Assembly (NCBI GenBank): GCA_025360015.1
Contig: JANYCZ010000041.1
Coordinates: 1-64,000, forward strand
Direction of reading: 5' to 3'
DNA: 64,000 bases
Origin: Verrucomicrobiota bacterium
GTDB lineage: Bacteria; Verrucomicrobiota; Verrucomicrobiia; Verrucomicrobiales; Verrucomicrobiaceae
The notes under the pieces were generated by a model that was given only the letters and a program-made list of their open reading frames with translations, ran no database searches and was not told where the DNA came from. Made by a program: the position numbers and the translations under genes. The stretch's first letter is position 1, and each line of letters starts with the position of its first letter. Positions 1 to 8,927 of this stretch are shown here, in pieces.

Positions 1-118
1 GCAGCAGATCACGCAGCACTCCGTCAAACTCATCCGCTGGGTAGCTGCCCAGCTCTGGGTGGATGTCCCCTGGGATCGAGCCTGTGCAGCCCTCAGGGCC
101 CTCTACGCCAAGTTATGA
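1..118 (+). CDS. C-terminal fragment of an unrecognised protein (clipped by window edge)
   Basis: An open frame of 38 codons enters from the left edge and ends at a TGA at 116-118. The visible C-terminus is rich in Trp, Ala and Leu, with several Arg and Lys, and ends in Tyr-Ala-Lys-Leu. I do not recognise the family. It could be the tail of a DNA-binding or transposase-type protein, but nothing visible proves this. An interspersed repeat follows about 50 bases downstream. The frame may be chance, because only 38 codons can be seen. Confidence 0.25.
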   Translation, partial: QQITQHSVKLIRWVAAQLWVDVPWDRACAALRALYAKL

Positions 119-169
119 CCGCGCAACTTTGGACACCGTTGTCGCAGGGGCATCTTTGTGGTTCTGAGC

Positions 170-233
170 GAGTACGACTGCCCAGATACCGCACACGGAG
201 TGTGCGGGCCACTTTGCTGGCGCCTGCGCGATG
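170..233. repeat. Short interspersed palindromic repeat, copy 1 of 3
   Basis: This stretch carries a TGTGCGGGCCACTTTGCTGG core preceded by a small palindrome, GCACACGGAGTGTGC. Near-identical versions occur at 8851-8903 and 12336-12397, all outside genes and all with a GCAC...GTGC palindrome. This looks like a REP-type intergenic repeat family. Base-by-base reading shows the similarity directly; its genome-wide abundance is unknown. Confidence 0.7.
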
Positions 234-291
234 CTCTTCGTGGTTTTCAACATTGGGCTGGTTGCGTTATTGTTTAAACCTCTCTATTGCC

Positions 292-1017
292 CTATTGCCA
301 TACGCCCAGCTTGACGAGCTGCTGGGTGGCGGCGCCGGCCCAATCGCGGTTGGCGGCGGGGCTGGCGGGGCTGGGGTGGAGGATGCGGCCGAGCTGGAAG
401 GTGCCGTGCATGGTGTCTTTGGCGCGGAGGGCGCGGGCTTCGGCGAAGGCGCCGACGCCGATGACCCATTCGGGCTGGAGGGCGGCGATGGCGGCGCAGA
501 GATGGGCGTCGCAGGCGGTTTCCATGGCGGCGGTTTCGGCGGCGGGGAGTTTGTCGGGCGTGCGATTGCGGCCGCTGTCTTCGAGGAAGACGAGGGGGCA
601 GTAGTTGGCGACGAAGTGGTCTTGGAAAAAGGCTTCCGCTTTGCCGAAGCGCTGGGCAAACAAGCCCCACAGGCGGCGGCCGCTGACTTCGGAATTCGGG
701 CAGTCGAAGCCGAGGACGCGGCGCTTGGGATGTTCGCGTTCGGGTTTGCCCACGGGCTCGTTGATGCCCATCCAGTCGCTCACGGCGGCGATCTCGCCGA
801 AGGGAACGCCGGTTTGGGTCATGCCAAAGGGGCCGGGGTTCATGCCGACGAAAACGACGCGTTTTTTGCTGCTACCAAAGCGGCGCAGGTAAATCTCATG
901 CGGTGCCCAGGCGTAGTCGAGGGGCTGGTACACGTACTCGACGGGCGGGGCAAAGCGGAGCGGGTGGAGGGTTTCGCGCAGGGTTTTGGCGGCGGCAATG
1001 AGAGCGTGGGCGGGCAT
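292..1017 (-). CDS. SMUG1-type uracil-DNA glycosylase (UDG family 3)
   Basis: This protein should remove uracil and oxidised uracil bases from DNA as the first step of base excision repair. The family-3 active-site motif GMNPGPFGMTQTGVPFG is present intact, as is the HPSP motif near the C-terminus that holds the catalytic-loop histidine. The length of about 241 residues fits SMUG1 proteins. The frame stays open to 1080, but the Met at 1017 (MPAHAL) matches the family start better and avoids crowding the divergent protease gene at 1108. It stands alone, divergent from the HtrA-like gene. SMUG1 is best known from animals but also occurs in scattered bacteria. The family call is firm; substrate range is inferred from family knowledge. 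Confidence 0.9.
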   Translation of the reverse strand: MPAHALIAAAKTLRETLHPLRFAPPVEYVYQPLDYAWAPHEIYLRRFGSSKKRVVFVGMNPGPFGMTQTGVPFGEIAAVSDWMGINEPVGKPEREHPKRRVLGFDCPNSEVSGRRLWGLFAQRFGKAEAFFQDHFVANYCPLVFLEDSGRNRTPDKLPAAETAAMETACDAHLCAAIAALQPEWVIGVGAFAEARALRAKDTMHGTFQLGRILHPSPASPAANRDWAGAATQQLVKLGVWQ

Positions 1018-1107
1018 CGACGCATGAGATGCGTGGAGGTTCGTGGAGTCAAGATGTGCAAAAAGAACTCGTATCCTCAAACTCGTCCGCTAAAGTTTGC
1101 GTCCGTG

Positions 1108-2079
1108 ATGCGAAACAACCTGAGCTTCGGAATTCTGGTGGCGGCCTGCCTTGCGGCCTCGTCATTGTCAGCGGAAAACGTCAAGATTGTGCTCAAGAAC
1201 GGCGCGGAGCTGCGCGGCGAGGTGCTCAAGGAGCGCGAAGACGCCGTGGTGCTTGATCTGGGCCATACGGTGCTGACCGTGCCGCGTGCGGAGATTTCGA
1301 TTTTTGAAAAGGCCCTGCCGGCAGGTGCCAAAGCAGCGGCTGTGCAGGGGGAGGACATCTACTATGTGGAGCCCGCCCGTGAAGCCATGACGGTGGAAAA
1401 GAACGTGCAGCGCGTGGCGGAGTCCGTGGTGCAGATCCAGACGGCGTCCGGTCTGGGCTCCGGGTTTATCATCAACAAGCTTGGCTACGTGATCACGAAC
1501 CAGCACGTTATCGCGGGAGAGCGTGAGATCACGGTGGTGGTGTATCGCAAAAAGCCTGACGGGCTGGAGAAGCAGCAGTTCACGAAGGTGAAGATCATCG
1601 CCATGAACGGCTTTCTCGATCTGGCGATTTTGCAGATCGACGATGAAGGCATGGACAAGCTGCCCTTTGTGCCGATGGGCGACTCCGATACGCTGACGCA
1701 GGGGCAGGACGTGTTTGCCATTGGCAGTCCGCTGGGGCTGGAGCGCTCGGTTTCGAAGGGGATCGTGAGCATCCGCGCGCGTGAGAGCGGCGGGCGCTGG
1801 TACATTCAGAGCACGACGCAGATCAATCCGGGGAACTCCGGCGGGCCGCTTTTCAATGCGCGTGGCGAAGTGGTGGGTGTGAACAACATGAAGTCCTCGG
1901 GAGTGGGCGTCGAGGGCCTGGGATTTTCGATTCCCGCCAACGTGCTGAAGCTCTTCCTGAAAAACCGCGAGGCCTTTGCCTTTGACCCGCGCAATCCCAA
2001 CAGCGGCTTCCGCTATCTGCCGCCGCCCGCACCGCCGCAGGAAAAAACAAAGCCGGAATCTGTAACCACCCGGGACTGA
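1108..2079 (+). CDS. Secreted HtrA/DegP-like trypsin-type serine protease without PDZ domain
   Basis: This is a 323-residue exported protease. Residues 1-22 form a signal peptide. Residues 23-70 form a small beta domain of the SHD1 type, similar in style to the N-terminus of the protein at 39780. The trypsin-like domain follows, with His133 (TNQHVIAG), Asp171 (LDLAILQ) and Ser244 (NPGNSGGP). No PDZ domain follows; the C-terminus is a short Pro-rich tail. HtrA proteins usually carry one or two PDZ domains, so substrate recognition here must differ, perhaps through the N-terminal domain. The Met at 1108 was chosen because the signal peptide starts there, although the frame is open from 115. The role is probably envelope protein quality control (inference). 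Confidence 0.88.
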   Translation: MRNNLSFGILVAACLAASSLSAENVKIVLKNGAELRGEVLKEREDAVVLDLGHTVLTVPRAEISIFEKALPAGAKAAAVQGEDIYYVEPAREAMTVEKNVQRVAESVVQIQTASGLGSGFIINKLGYVITNQHVIAGEREITVVVYRKKPDGLEKQQFTKVKIIAMNGFLDLAILQIDDEGMDKLPFVPMGDSDTLTQGQDVFAIGSPLGLERSVSKGIVSIRARESGGRWYIQSTTQINPGNSGGPLFNARGEVVGVNNMKSSGVGVEGLGFSIPANVLKLFLKNREAFAFDPRNPNSGFRYLPPPAPPQEKTKPESVTTRD

Positions 2080-2120
2080 TCCTTCAGTACCTGTTGAACG
2101 CTTTACCCTCCCTTCCCTTT

Positions 2121-3956
2121 ATGAAACGCTCCTCGCTCCTCCTTGCGCTGCTGCTTGCCAGCACCCTCCCCGCTTCCGCCGCAGACCGGCTGGAGCAATG
2201 GTACAACCTGATGCCGAAGGACACTGTGGGTGTCATCGCCATCAAGAACACGCCTGAGCTGCTGGCGGACTGGGACAAGAGCAGCTACGCCAAATTCATG
2301 CAGGATGACGAGGCGAGGCGCTGGATGGCACCCATGCGCAAGGAGGGCGACACGCCTTGGGACAAGTTTTTCAAGGCGACTTACGGCGGCACCATGTACG
2401 ACACGTTCAAGGATTACCCGGGCGCGGTGGCGAGCTACTTGGTGATCAAGGATGTCGCGCAGTTTGAAAAAGATCCGCCGAACGTCTCGCTGTATGAAAT
2501 CACTGGCAAGGAGAAGGAGCTGGAGGCGCACAAGCTGGCCGAAGTGGATGCCAAGAAAAAAGAGAACCCCGACATCAAACTGCGCACGGAGGACATCGGC
2601 GGCGTGAGCGTGCAGGTGGCCGCGCTGTCAGACGCACCGGACGCCGCCTGGCTGACGGCCTGGGCGGTGGTGGGGGATGTGATGATCGAGACCAACAACC
2701 GCGCTCTCATTGAATACATGATCGGCGCGCTCAAGAACAATGCGGGCGATCCACCGGGCCCTGCACGCGAGCATCTCACCCGCATCGGCCAGGTGACCCA
2801 TGGCGGCGGCGACCTGATGCTCTATTTCAACGGTGTGAAAATGCTGGAACTCGGCGAGCAGGCGATCGCAGCAGCAGAAGCCAAAAAGAAGGGGAAGCCT
2901 GCGGACAAGGCCGCCGGCGGCATGAGTTTCGACATCAAGCCCAAGACGATCATGGACATGCTCGGGGCGGAGGAGCTGCAGGCCATCGCCCTCACCATGG
3001 AAATGACAGACACCGAGTCACGGATGGACCTGACGATCCTGCATCCGCAGAAGCCCACCGGCCTGCTTTCTTTGATGCGCGGCTCAGGCAACGAAGTGAC
3101 GCTGCCGGCCTTCATCCCCGCCGGCATCCTGACGGCCAGCGTGTCACGCGTTGATTTCGGACAGGTGTATGACTCCCTCCTTGGCATGGTCGGAAAACTC
3201 GGGCCGATGGCCATGATGGTCACCATGCAAATCCCGATGCTCGAAGGCCAGATGGGTTTCAAGATCCGTGAGGATCTCCTCGGCAGCCTGGCCGATGAAG
3301 TCGTCCAGGTGCAGGATGGCGACGGCACGAAGGAGAGCCAAGTGATGGCCTTCAAGATCAAGGATGCGGCGAAGCTGGGCGGCGCGCTTGAGAGCCTCAA
3401 ACGCTACGTTGGCGCCGGGTTCGGTGCGTTTGAAGAGAGCGAATACCTCGGCTACAACATCAACACGCTCAAGACCACGCTGACGGGAAATGCCACCGAG
3501 ATCTCGTACTGCAACACGGGCAAGTATCTGCTCATCTCGGTGGGCAAGCAGGACACGATGAACAAAGTTCTGGCGCGCATGAAGGACCCCTCCGGCCCGA
3601 GCGTGTGGGACAACCCGCATGTGCAGAACCTGCTCTCGCTGATTCCCAAAAACTACAGCGGTGTGGGAGTCACGGATGCAGGCCGATTGATGACCACCAT
3701 CGCAACCGCAGCCGCCACGCTGGAAAGCAAAGCGGGCTCCAAAGCCAAGGCGACGGCGAAGAAGAAAGGCCCCGGCAAGAAGACCACCACCCCGGAGGAA
3801 GCAGCCGCTGCTGCTTCCAGCAGCTTGTTTGACTCAAGCGCCCGTCCTTCCACTGAAACCTTCGAGCGCTACTTTGGCAGCCTGGTCACCGCCACCTACG
3901 CCTTCCCGGATGCCATCCAGGTGCACTACGTGACCACGCCCCTCGAGGCCAAGTAA
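2121..3956 (+). CDS. Large secreted protein of unknown function (DUF3352-like)
   Basis: A 611-residue protein with a clear signal peptide (Met-Lys-Arg-Ser then a hydrophobic run ending Ala-Ser-Ala-Ala). The opening after cleavage, a Met-Pro-Lys-Asp-Thr-Val-Gly-Val pattern followed by Ser-Tyr-Ala-Lys-Phe, resembles periplasmic DUF3352-type proteins common in planctomycetes and verrucomicrobia. Around residues 540-575 there is a Lys/Ala-rich low-complexity stretch followed by an Ala/Ser run. No catalytic motif is visible. It lies 41 bases after the HtrA-like gene and 26 before the FG-GAP gene on the same strand, so the three may be co-transcribed. The Met at 2121 is preferred over 2094 because it begins the signal peptide. 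Function unknown. Confidence 0.75.
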   Translation: MKRSSLLLALLLASTLPASAADRLEQWYNLMPKDTVGVIAIKNTPELLADWDKSSYAKFMQDDEARRWMAPMRKEGDTPWDKFFKATYGGTMYDTFKDYPGAVASYLVIKDVAQFEKDPPNVSLYEITGKEKELEAHKLAEVDAKKKENPDIKLRTEDIGGVSVQVAALSDAPDAAWLTAWAVVGDVMIETNNRALIEYMIGALKNNAGDPPGPAREHLTRIGQVTHGGGDLMLYFNGVKMLELGEQAIAAAEAKKKGKPADKAAGGMSFDIKPKTIMDMLGAEELQAIALTMEMTDTESRMDLTILHPQKPTGLLSLMRGSGNEVTLPAFIPAGILTASVSRVDFGQVYDSLLGMVGKLGPMAMMVTMQIPMLEGQMGFKIREDLLGSLADEVVQVQDGDGTKESQVMAFKIKDAAKLGGALESLKRYVGAGFGAFEESEYLGYNINTLKTTLTGNATEISYCNTGKYLLISVGKQDTMNKVLARMKDPSGPSVWDNPHVQNLLSLIPKNYSGVGVTDAGRLMTTIATAAATLESKAGSKAKATAKKKGPGKKTTTPEEAAAAASSSLFDSSARPSTETFERYFGSLVTATYAFPDAIQVHYVTTPLEAK

Positions 3957-3982
3957 GTCTTCCCCTACCCCCATCGCCCGCC

Positions 3983-6238
3983 ATGCGCCTCGCTCTCCTG
4001 CCGTTGCTGTTTGCGACCAGCGTTTTTGCTGACAAACCTGCATTGTATTTCGACGGGCCGGAGGTCGTGAAGCTGGACTGGAACACCTCCAGTCCGCGCG
4101 CCGCTGACTTCAATGGCGATGGCCTGACCGATCTGGCCATCATCAATGGCTCACGTGCGCGCATCGAATTTCTGCTGCAGCGCAAGGACGGCATGCAGAC
4201 GGGTGCGTCGGAGAAATCCGCGCGCGCCGACCGCTGGAATCCGGTGCTGGAGGTTTCGCGCTTCGACAAGCAGCCGCTGGTCATCGGCCATGCGGCGCTG
4301 GCCCTCGTGGTGGGAGACTGGAATGGGGACAAGAAAGCGGACATCGCCTTCATCACAGATGAGGACAAGCTGGTGCTGCGGATGCAGGATGCCAAAGGGG
4401 CGTGGGCGGTGAAGCGAGAGTTCACGCTCGACTCCACGGCGGACGACACTGAAGTGCTCGTCGCGCGCGATTTGAACGGAGACGGGCGGGATGACATCGC
4501 GCTGCTGACCAACACGCGCCTGATGGTGCTGCTGCAAACCAAGCCGGGTGAGTGGGCGGAGCCGCAGAACTATGCGCTGGGCGAAGGAGGCTGCGCCGGA
4601 CTGAGCAGCGCCGACCTCAATGACGACGGACGCGCCGACCTTTTCTACACCGCCCCGGAGGGTGACGCGCTGCTGGTGCGCCTGCAGCATGAAGGCACCA
4701 CGTTTGGCGAGGAGTGGCGGCTTGAAATCCCCACCTCACGCCACTGGCTGCGTGCCGTGCGCCTGGGAGGAAAGAAGACCGGCGTCGCCTGGATCCAGGA
4801 CGAAACCCACATGGTGGAAGTCGCCAAACTCACGCTAGGCGCCGCCGTGCCTGATGCCGACCACGCCGCCACTATTCGCTATGCCATGCCGCCCACGGAA
4901 TCCAAAAACGGTGCGGTGGCCTACGGAGATCTCACCGGCGACGGACATGCGGACGTCCTCATGTCTGAGCCCAAGGCGGCGCGGGCGTGGTTGTTTGAAG
5001 GCAGTGCCAGCGGCGCTTTCAAAGAAGGGCGCGAGTTTCCCATCCTCAGCGGTGTGGAGTCACTCGCCATTGCTGATGTGGATGGTGACGAGAAAGCGGA
5101 CCTGGTGCTGCTGAGTCCTGGCGAGCAGTCCATCGGTGTGGCCCACTGGCAGGACAACCGGCTGCTGTATCCCGAGATCATCTATCAGGCGAAGGAAGGC
5201 GAAACACTGCTCACGCTGACCACGGATTCAGATGTTCTTTGTGTGAGCGAGATCAAGTCCAAGCCGCAGCTCATCACGCTACGCAAAACGGTCGGGGCCA
5301 AAGGATTCACCGCCAGCACGCAGGAGCTCATGATTAAAACCGGGCGCATCAACGGCATCCGTGTGGTGGATGCGAATCAGGATGGACGCAGCGATCTGGC
5401 TTTGTTTTCCAATCTCGGCCCGCTGCAACTGCTGCTGAGCACCACGGACGCCAAAGCGCCGTACAAGCGTGTGGAAGGCATCCCGGATTCGTTTGTCAGC
5501 AAGCTTGCGCCTGCCGCGCTCACCACGGGGGATCTGGACGGCGACGGCAAGGAGGAGATCATCATCGCGCATCAGCAGCTGGCCCGCGCGTTCAAGGTGG
5601 ATGCCGACGGCAAGGCGAGCATCGTGGAGCAGTTCAACGCGCCCGATGCCGCCGCCGAACTGCACAGCGCGCTGGTTTCCCGCAGGAATGGCAAGGTTTC
5701 CGTGCTGCTGATCGACGCGACGCATAGCAAGCTGCACGAGCTCACGGCGGATGCGGATCACGTCTATCGCAACGATCACACGCATGCGCTGCCTGCCATG
5801 ACGCCTGAGCAGTGCGTGATCATGAATGCGGACAAGAGCACGAAGTTGCTGCTGTTGGGCAAGACGAGCTTTCAGCTTGCGCCTTTGGACGGTTCGACGC
5901 TGAAGCTGGACACGGTGGCGACGTTTGACAGTGAACTGAAGGACACAACGCCTTCGGATCTCGTGGTCGCTTCGTTCTCGGGGGAAGATGTGGATGATAT
6001 TGCGCTGCTGGACACGGCCAAAAGCCGCGTGATCGAGATCTTCCAGCCGGCCGCCGGGCAGAAATGGGAGAGCGCGATGTATTTCCGGGTGTTTGAGACT
6101 GACCCGCATTTTCGGGGGAAGACCGGGCTGGAAAATGAGCCGCATGATTATGCGGCGTTTGATCTCAATGGGGATGGACGCCTGGATCTGTGTTTGTTGA
6201 CGCATGACCGCGCGCTGCTGTATGTGCGGAAGAAATAA
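3983..6238 (+). CDS. Secreted FG-GAP/VCBS repeat protein
   Basis: A 751-residue exported protein (signal peptide about 16 residues, ending Ser-Val-Phe-Ala). It is built from at least eight FG-GAP-type calcium-binding repeats, recognisable by motifs such as DFNGDGLTDLAI, DLNGDGRDDIAL, DLNDDGRADLF, DVDGDEKADLVL and DLDGDGKEEII. Such repeats fold as a beta-propeller with calcium bound at the Asp-rich loops. No enzymatic domain is evident, so an extracellular binding or adhesion role is likely. It follows the preceding secreted protein by 26 bases. Related proteins are very numerous in verrucomicrobial and planctomycete genomes and are usually uncharacterised. Confidence 0.85.
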   Translation: MRLALLPLLFATSVFADKPALYFDGPEVVKLDWNTSSPRAADFNGDGLTDLAIINGSRARIEFLLQRKDGMQTGASEKSARADRWNPVLEVSRFDKQPLVIGHAALALVVGDWNGDKKADIAFITDEDKLVLRMQDAKGAWAVKREFTLDSTADDTEVLVARDLNGDGRDDIALLTNTRLMVLLQTKPGEWAEPQNYALGEGGCAGLSSADLNDDGRADLFYTAPEGDALLVRLQHEGTTFGEEWRLEIPTSRHWLRAVRLGGKKTGVAWIQDETHMVEVAKLTLGAAVPDADHAATIRYAMPPTESKNGAVAYGDLTGDGHADVLMSEPKAARAWLFEGSASGAFKEGREFPILSGVESLAIADVDGDEKADLVLLSPGEQSIGVAHWQDNRLLYPEIIYQAKEGETLLTLTTDSDVLCVSEIKSKPQLITLRKTVGAKGFTASTQELMIKTGRINGIRVVDANQDGRSDLALFSNLGPLQLLLSTTDAKAPYKRVEGIPDSFVSKLAPAALTTGDLDGDGKEEIIIAHQQLARAFKVDADGKASIVEQFNAPDAAAELHSALVSRRNGKVSVLLIDATHSKLHELTADADHVYRNDHTHALPAMTPEQCVIMNADKSTKLLLLGKTSFQLAPLDGSTLKLDTVATFDSELKDTTPSDLVVASFSGEDVDDIALLDTAKSRVIEIFQPAAGQKWESAMYFRVFETDPHFRGKTGLENEPHDYAAFDLNGDGRLDLCLLTHDRALLYVRKK

Positions 6239-6372
6239 GAGGGGGCGGTTTCTTCGATTGGAATGCTGTCTGCCATCGCGGTAAATGAGCTGCGGGGCTC
6301 ATTGCAGACGCTTCTGGTGGGCTTGGTGCGCGGCGAATCGATGGGTTTGCTTCCCGGACTTGTGATTCTTTA

Positions 6373-6420
6373 CCCAGGGTCGCCTCGCTGAGGCTCGGCT
6401 GAACCTGGGCTACGATAGGC
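6373..6420. repeat. Intergenic inverted-repeat unit in a 278-base gene-free gap
   Basis: The gap 6239-6516 has no gene. It holds CCCAGG at 6373-6378 and CCTGGG at 6404-6409, bracketing a smaller palindrome GCCTCGCTGAGGC. A loosely similar CCAGGGCA/TGCCCTGG hairpin lies at 29008-29024 in another gap. This suggests a dispersed intergenic repeat, although with two loosely similar copies it is only suggestive. The rest of the gap shows nothing recognisable. Confidence 0.4.
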
Positions 6421-6516
6421 CGCACCTTTGGTGCTGGTGTGTGGCGAGGCGTCGTGGCGAAAGATTGCGTCAGTTGCCAAGGAGGTTCATTTCAGGAGCT
6501 TGCGCGGGGGGAAATC

Positions 6517-7818
6517 ATGACTGACAGCATGGGCTGCATGAAACGCCTTTACCGCAACGCCCAGATCGCCAGCGAAGACAGTCCGCAGCTCCAGACGGCC
6601 GATGTGCTGGTCGAGGGGGGGCGGATCATCGCCGTGGCGGCGGGGATCACGGGCGTGGAAAATGCGGAGGTCATTGACTGCAGCGGGCGCATCCTGCTGC
6701 CGGGGCTGTTTGACATCCATGTGCATGCCCGCGAGCCGGGTCAGGAGGACAAGGAAAACATCGCCACGTGCGCGGAGGCGGCAATCAATGGCGGGGTCAC
6801 GGGCTTTGTGATGATGCCGAACACCGTGCCTGCCATCGACAACGCGGGGGTGGTGCGCAGCGTGCTGGAGAGTGCGCGGCGCACGCGGATCGGTGCTGGC
6901 ATTTACACCAGCGGAGCGATCACGAAGGGGCGGAAGGGCGAGGAGCTGGCGGGCATCGCGGGTATGAAGGGTGCCGGCTGCGTCATGCTGACGGATGATG
7001 GCTTCCCTGTGCACAACCCGCAGGTGCTGCGCCGGGCGATGGAATATGCGCGCGATTTTGACATTCCGCTGGCCAGCCACTGCGAGGTCAAGGAACTGAG
7101 CGGCAAGGGCTGCATGCATGAGGGCAAGATCAGCTACGCGCTGGGTCTGCCGGGCATCCCGAGCATCAGCGAGGAGATCTGCATCTCACGTGACATCCGC
7201 CTGGCTGAATACACCGGCGTGCATCTCAACATCCAGCATGTGACCACGGCTGAGGGCATGCGCACGATCAAGCGCGCGAAGGATCGGGGCATCCGCGTGA
7301 GCTGCGAGATCGCGCCGCATCACCTGATGTTCAATCATGAGCACATCGGTGACTACGACACGCACTACAAAATGAACCCGCCGCTGCGCACGCCGGAGGA
7401 CAATGCGGCGCTGCTGCAGGGGCTCAAAGATGGGTGGTTTGATGTGATCGCCACGGATCATGCGCCGCACACGCCGTTTGAGAAGAACCAGGACTTTGCC
7501 AGTGCGCCGTTTGGCATCACGGGTCTGGAGACCGCGCTGGTCTCGCTTTACGACCGCTACATTGCCCAAGGTATCTTGAGCTGGCAGCTCATTGTGAAGC
7601 GTTACAGCGCGGAGCCGCGCCGCCTCATGAAACTGCCGCCTGTGCCGGTGAAAGAAGGTGGCAGCGCCGAGTTCATCGTCTTCAATCCCGCGCGCAGCAC
7701 CACTTTCAGCCGTGAGTTTATGAAGTCGAAGAGCATCAATACGCCTTTTCTTGACCAGACGCTGCAGGGGATGATCGAGCGTGTGGTGTATCGCGGTGAG
7801 GAGCTGCTGGCGAGGTAA
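6517..7818 (+). CDS. pyrC: Dihydroorotase (class I, PyrC)
   Basis: This enzyme catalyses reversible cyclisation of N-carbamoyl-aspartate to dihydroorotate, the third step of pyrimidine synthesis. It is an amidohydrolase-fold protein of 433 residues. Metal-binding histidines are seen in FDIHVHAREPG (His68 and His70) and the catalytic aspartate in ATDHAPH (Asp314). The MPNTVPAIDN segment is typical of class I (TIM-barrel) dihydroorotases. The start at 6517 has a G-rich ribosome binding site (GGGGGG, four bases before the ATG), better than the upstream codon at 6439. No other pyr genes are adjacent, so it is not in a pyrimidine operon here. A polyprenyl synthase gene follows 73 bases downstream. 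Confidence 0.95.
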   Translation: MTDSMGCMKRLYRNAQIASEDSPQLQTADVLVEGGRIIAVAAGITGVENAEVIDCSGRILLPGLFDIHVHAREPGQEDKENIATCAEAAINGGVTGFVMMPNTVPAIDNAGVVRSVLESARRTRIGAGIYTSGAITKGRKGEELAGIAGMKGAGCVMLTDDGFPVHNPQVLRRAMEYARDFDIPLASHCEVKELSGKGCMHEGKISYALGLPGIPSISEEICISRDIRLAEYTGVHLNIQHVTTAEGMRTIKRAKDRGIRVSCEIAPHHLMFNHEHIGDYDTHYKMNPPLRTPEDNAALLQGLKDGWFDVIATDHAPHTPFEKNQDFASAPFGITGLETALVSLYDRYIAQGILSWQLIVKRYSAEPRRLMKLPPVPVKEGGSAEFIVFNPARSTTFSREFMKSKSINTPFLDQTLQGMIERVVYRGEELLAR

Positions 7819-7891
7819 AGCCGCTCTTCCGGCATTCCCCGCCGTTAATCCCGCTTGAATTGAGGCGAAGTTACGGCTTCACAATGGCCCC

Positions 7892-8776
7892 ATGTCCGAT
7901 CTCAAAGAATACCTCGCCCAGCGCTGCCAGTTTGTCGATACGGCGCTGAACCGTGTCATCCCGGGCTCTGACCAGCGGCCGATGACGCTGCACCAGGCGA
8001 TGCGGCACAGCATGTTTGCGGGTGGGAAGCGGCTGCGGCCCATTCTCTGCCTGGCGGCGGCGGAGGCCTGCGGCGGGACGATTGAAGATGCGGTGTACAA
8101 CGCCTGCGCGGTGGAGTGCCTGCACACCTACTCGCTCATTCACGATGACCTGCCCTGCATGGACGACGATGACATGCGCCGTGGCGTGCCGACCTGCCAC
8201 AAGGTGTATGGGGAAGCCATCGCCCTGCTGGCGGGTGACGCGCTGCAGGCGCTGGCGTTTGAGCTGGTGACGAAGACGCCGATGTCCGTGCTTCATCCCA
8301 CGGCGGTGATGGTGCTAGAACTCGCGCGCACGGCGGGCAGCCTGCACCTGGTGGGCGGGCAGGTGGCGGATCTGCAAGGCGAGGGCAAGAAGCTGCCGCT
8401 GGAAGACCTGCGCTTCATTCATGAAGGCAAAACTGCGGCGCTGCTGACGACGAGTGTGAAGCTGGGCGGCATGAGCGCGAATGCGAGCGCGGAGCAGATG
8501 CAGGGGCTGCACGAGTTTGGCATGGCCACAGGACTGGCTTTCCAGATCATTGATGACATTCTCGATGTGACGCAGACGAGTGAGAAACTCGGCAAAAGCG
8601 CGGGGAAGGATGTGGCGGCGGAGAAGAGCACGTATCCGGCGCTGATGGGGCTGGAGGCCTCACGCGCGGAGGCACACCGGCTGACGGAGGTGTCGCATCG
8701 GGCGCTGGATGTGTTTGGAGACGCTGCGTTGCATCTGCGGCAGCTCTCGGATCATCTGCTGAACCGGGATTATTAG
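7892..8776 (+). CDS. ispA: Polyprenyl (farnesyl/geranylgeranyl) diphosphate synthase
   Basis: A 294-residue trans-prenyltransferase that condenses isopentenyl diphosphate with allylic diphosphates to give C15 or C20 isoprenoid chains for quinones, carrier lipids or carotenoids. The first Asp-rich motif is DDLPCMDDDD (residues 85-94) and the second is IIDDILD (around residues 221-225). The GGKRLRP substrate-binding segment is at 44-50. The four-residue spacing in the first Asp motif is the form shared by bacterial farnesyl and geranylgeranyl synthases, so the exact chain length cannot be read. The ATG at 7892 gives the family's usual length. It follows pyrC on the same strand. Confidence 0.88.
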   Translation: MSDLKEYLAQRCQFVDTALNRVIPGSDQRPMTLHQAMRHSMFAGGKRLRPILCLAAAEACGGTIEDAVYNACAVECLHTYSLIHDDLPCMDDDDMRRGVPTCHKVYGEAIALLAGDALQALAFELVTKTPMSVLHPTAVMVLELARTAGSLHLVGGQVADLQGEGKKLPLEDLRFIHEGKTAALLTTSVKLGGMSANASAEQMQGLHEFGMATGLAFQIIDDILDVTQTSEKLGKSAGKDVAAEKSTYPALMGLEASRAEAHRLTEVSHRALDVFGDAALHLRQLSDHLLNRDY

Positions 8777-8850
8777 ACCATGCGCGTTGCCTTGTACCAA
8801 GGTGCCGTGAAGCGAAAGTGGCGGGAGGGTGAGGCGGGGTCTTGGGGTGC

Positions 8851-8903
8851 TGCGGGCACCGCACAAGGGACTGTGCGGGCCACTGTACGGGCGGGCTGAC
8901 GCC
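8851..8903. repeat. Short interspersed palindromic repeat, copy 2 of 3
   Basis: The palindrome GCACAAGGGACTGTGC is followed by GGGCCACTGTACGG and a GCTGACGCC tail, matching copies at 170-233 and 12336-12397. It lies between convergent genes (ispA and the VWA gene), where it might also act as a transcription or mRNA end signal. Confidence 0.7.
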
Positions 8904-8927
8904 ACACTCATTCTACGGGGGGGAAGG

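Noticed and set aside
115..1107. Long plus-strand frame continuous with the HtrA-like gene
   Set aside because: This part is Gly/Ala-rich shadow of the SMUG1 gene on the other strand. The signal peptide at 1108 marks the real start.
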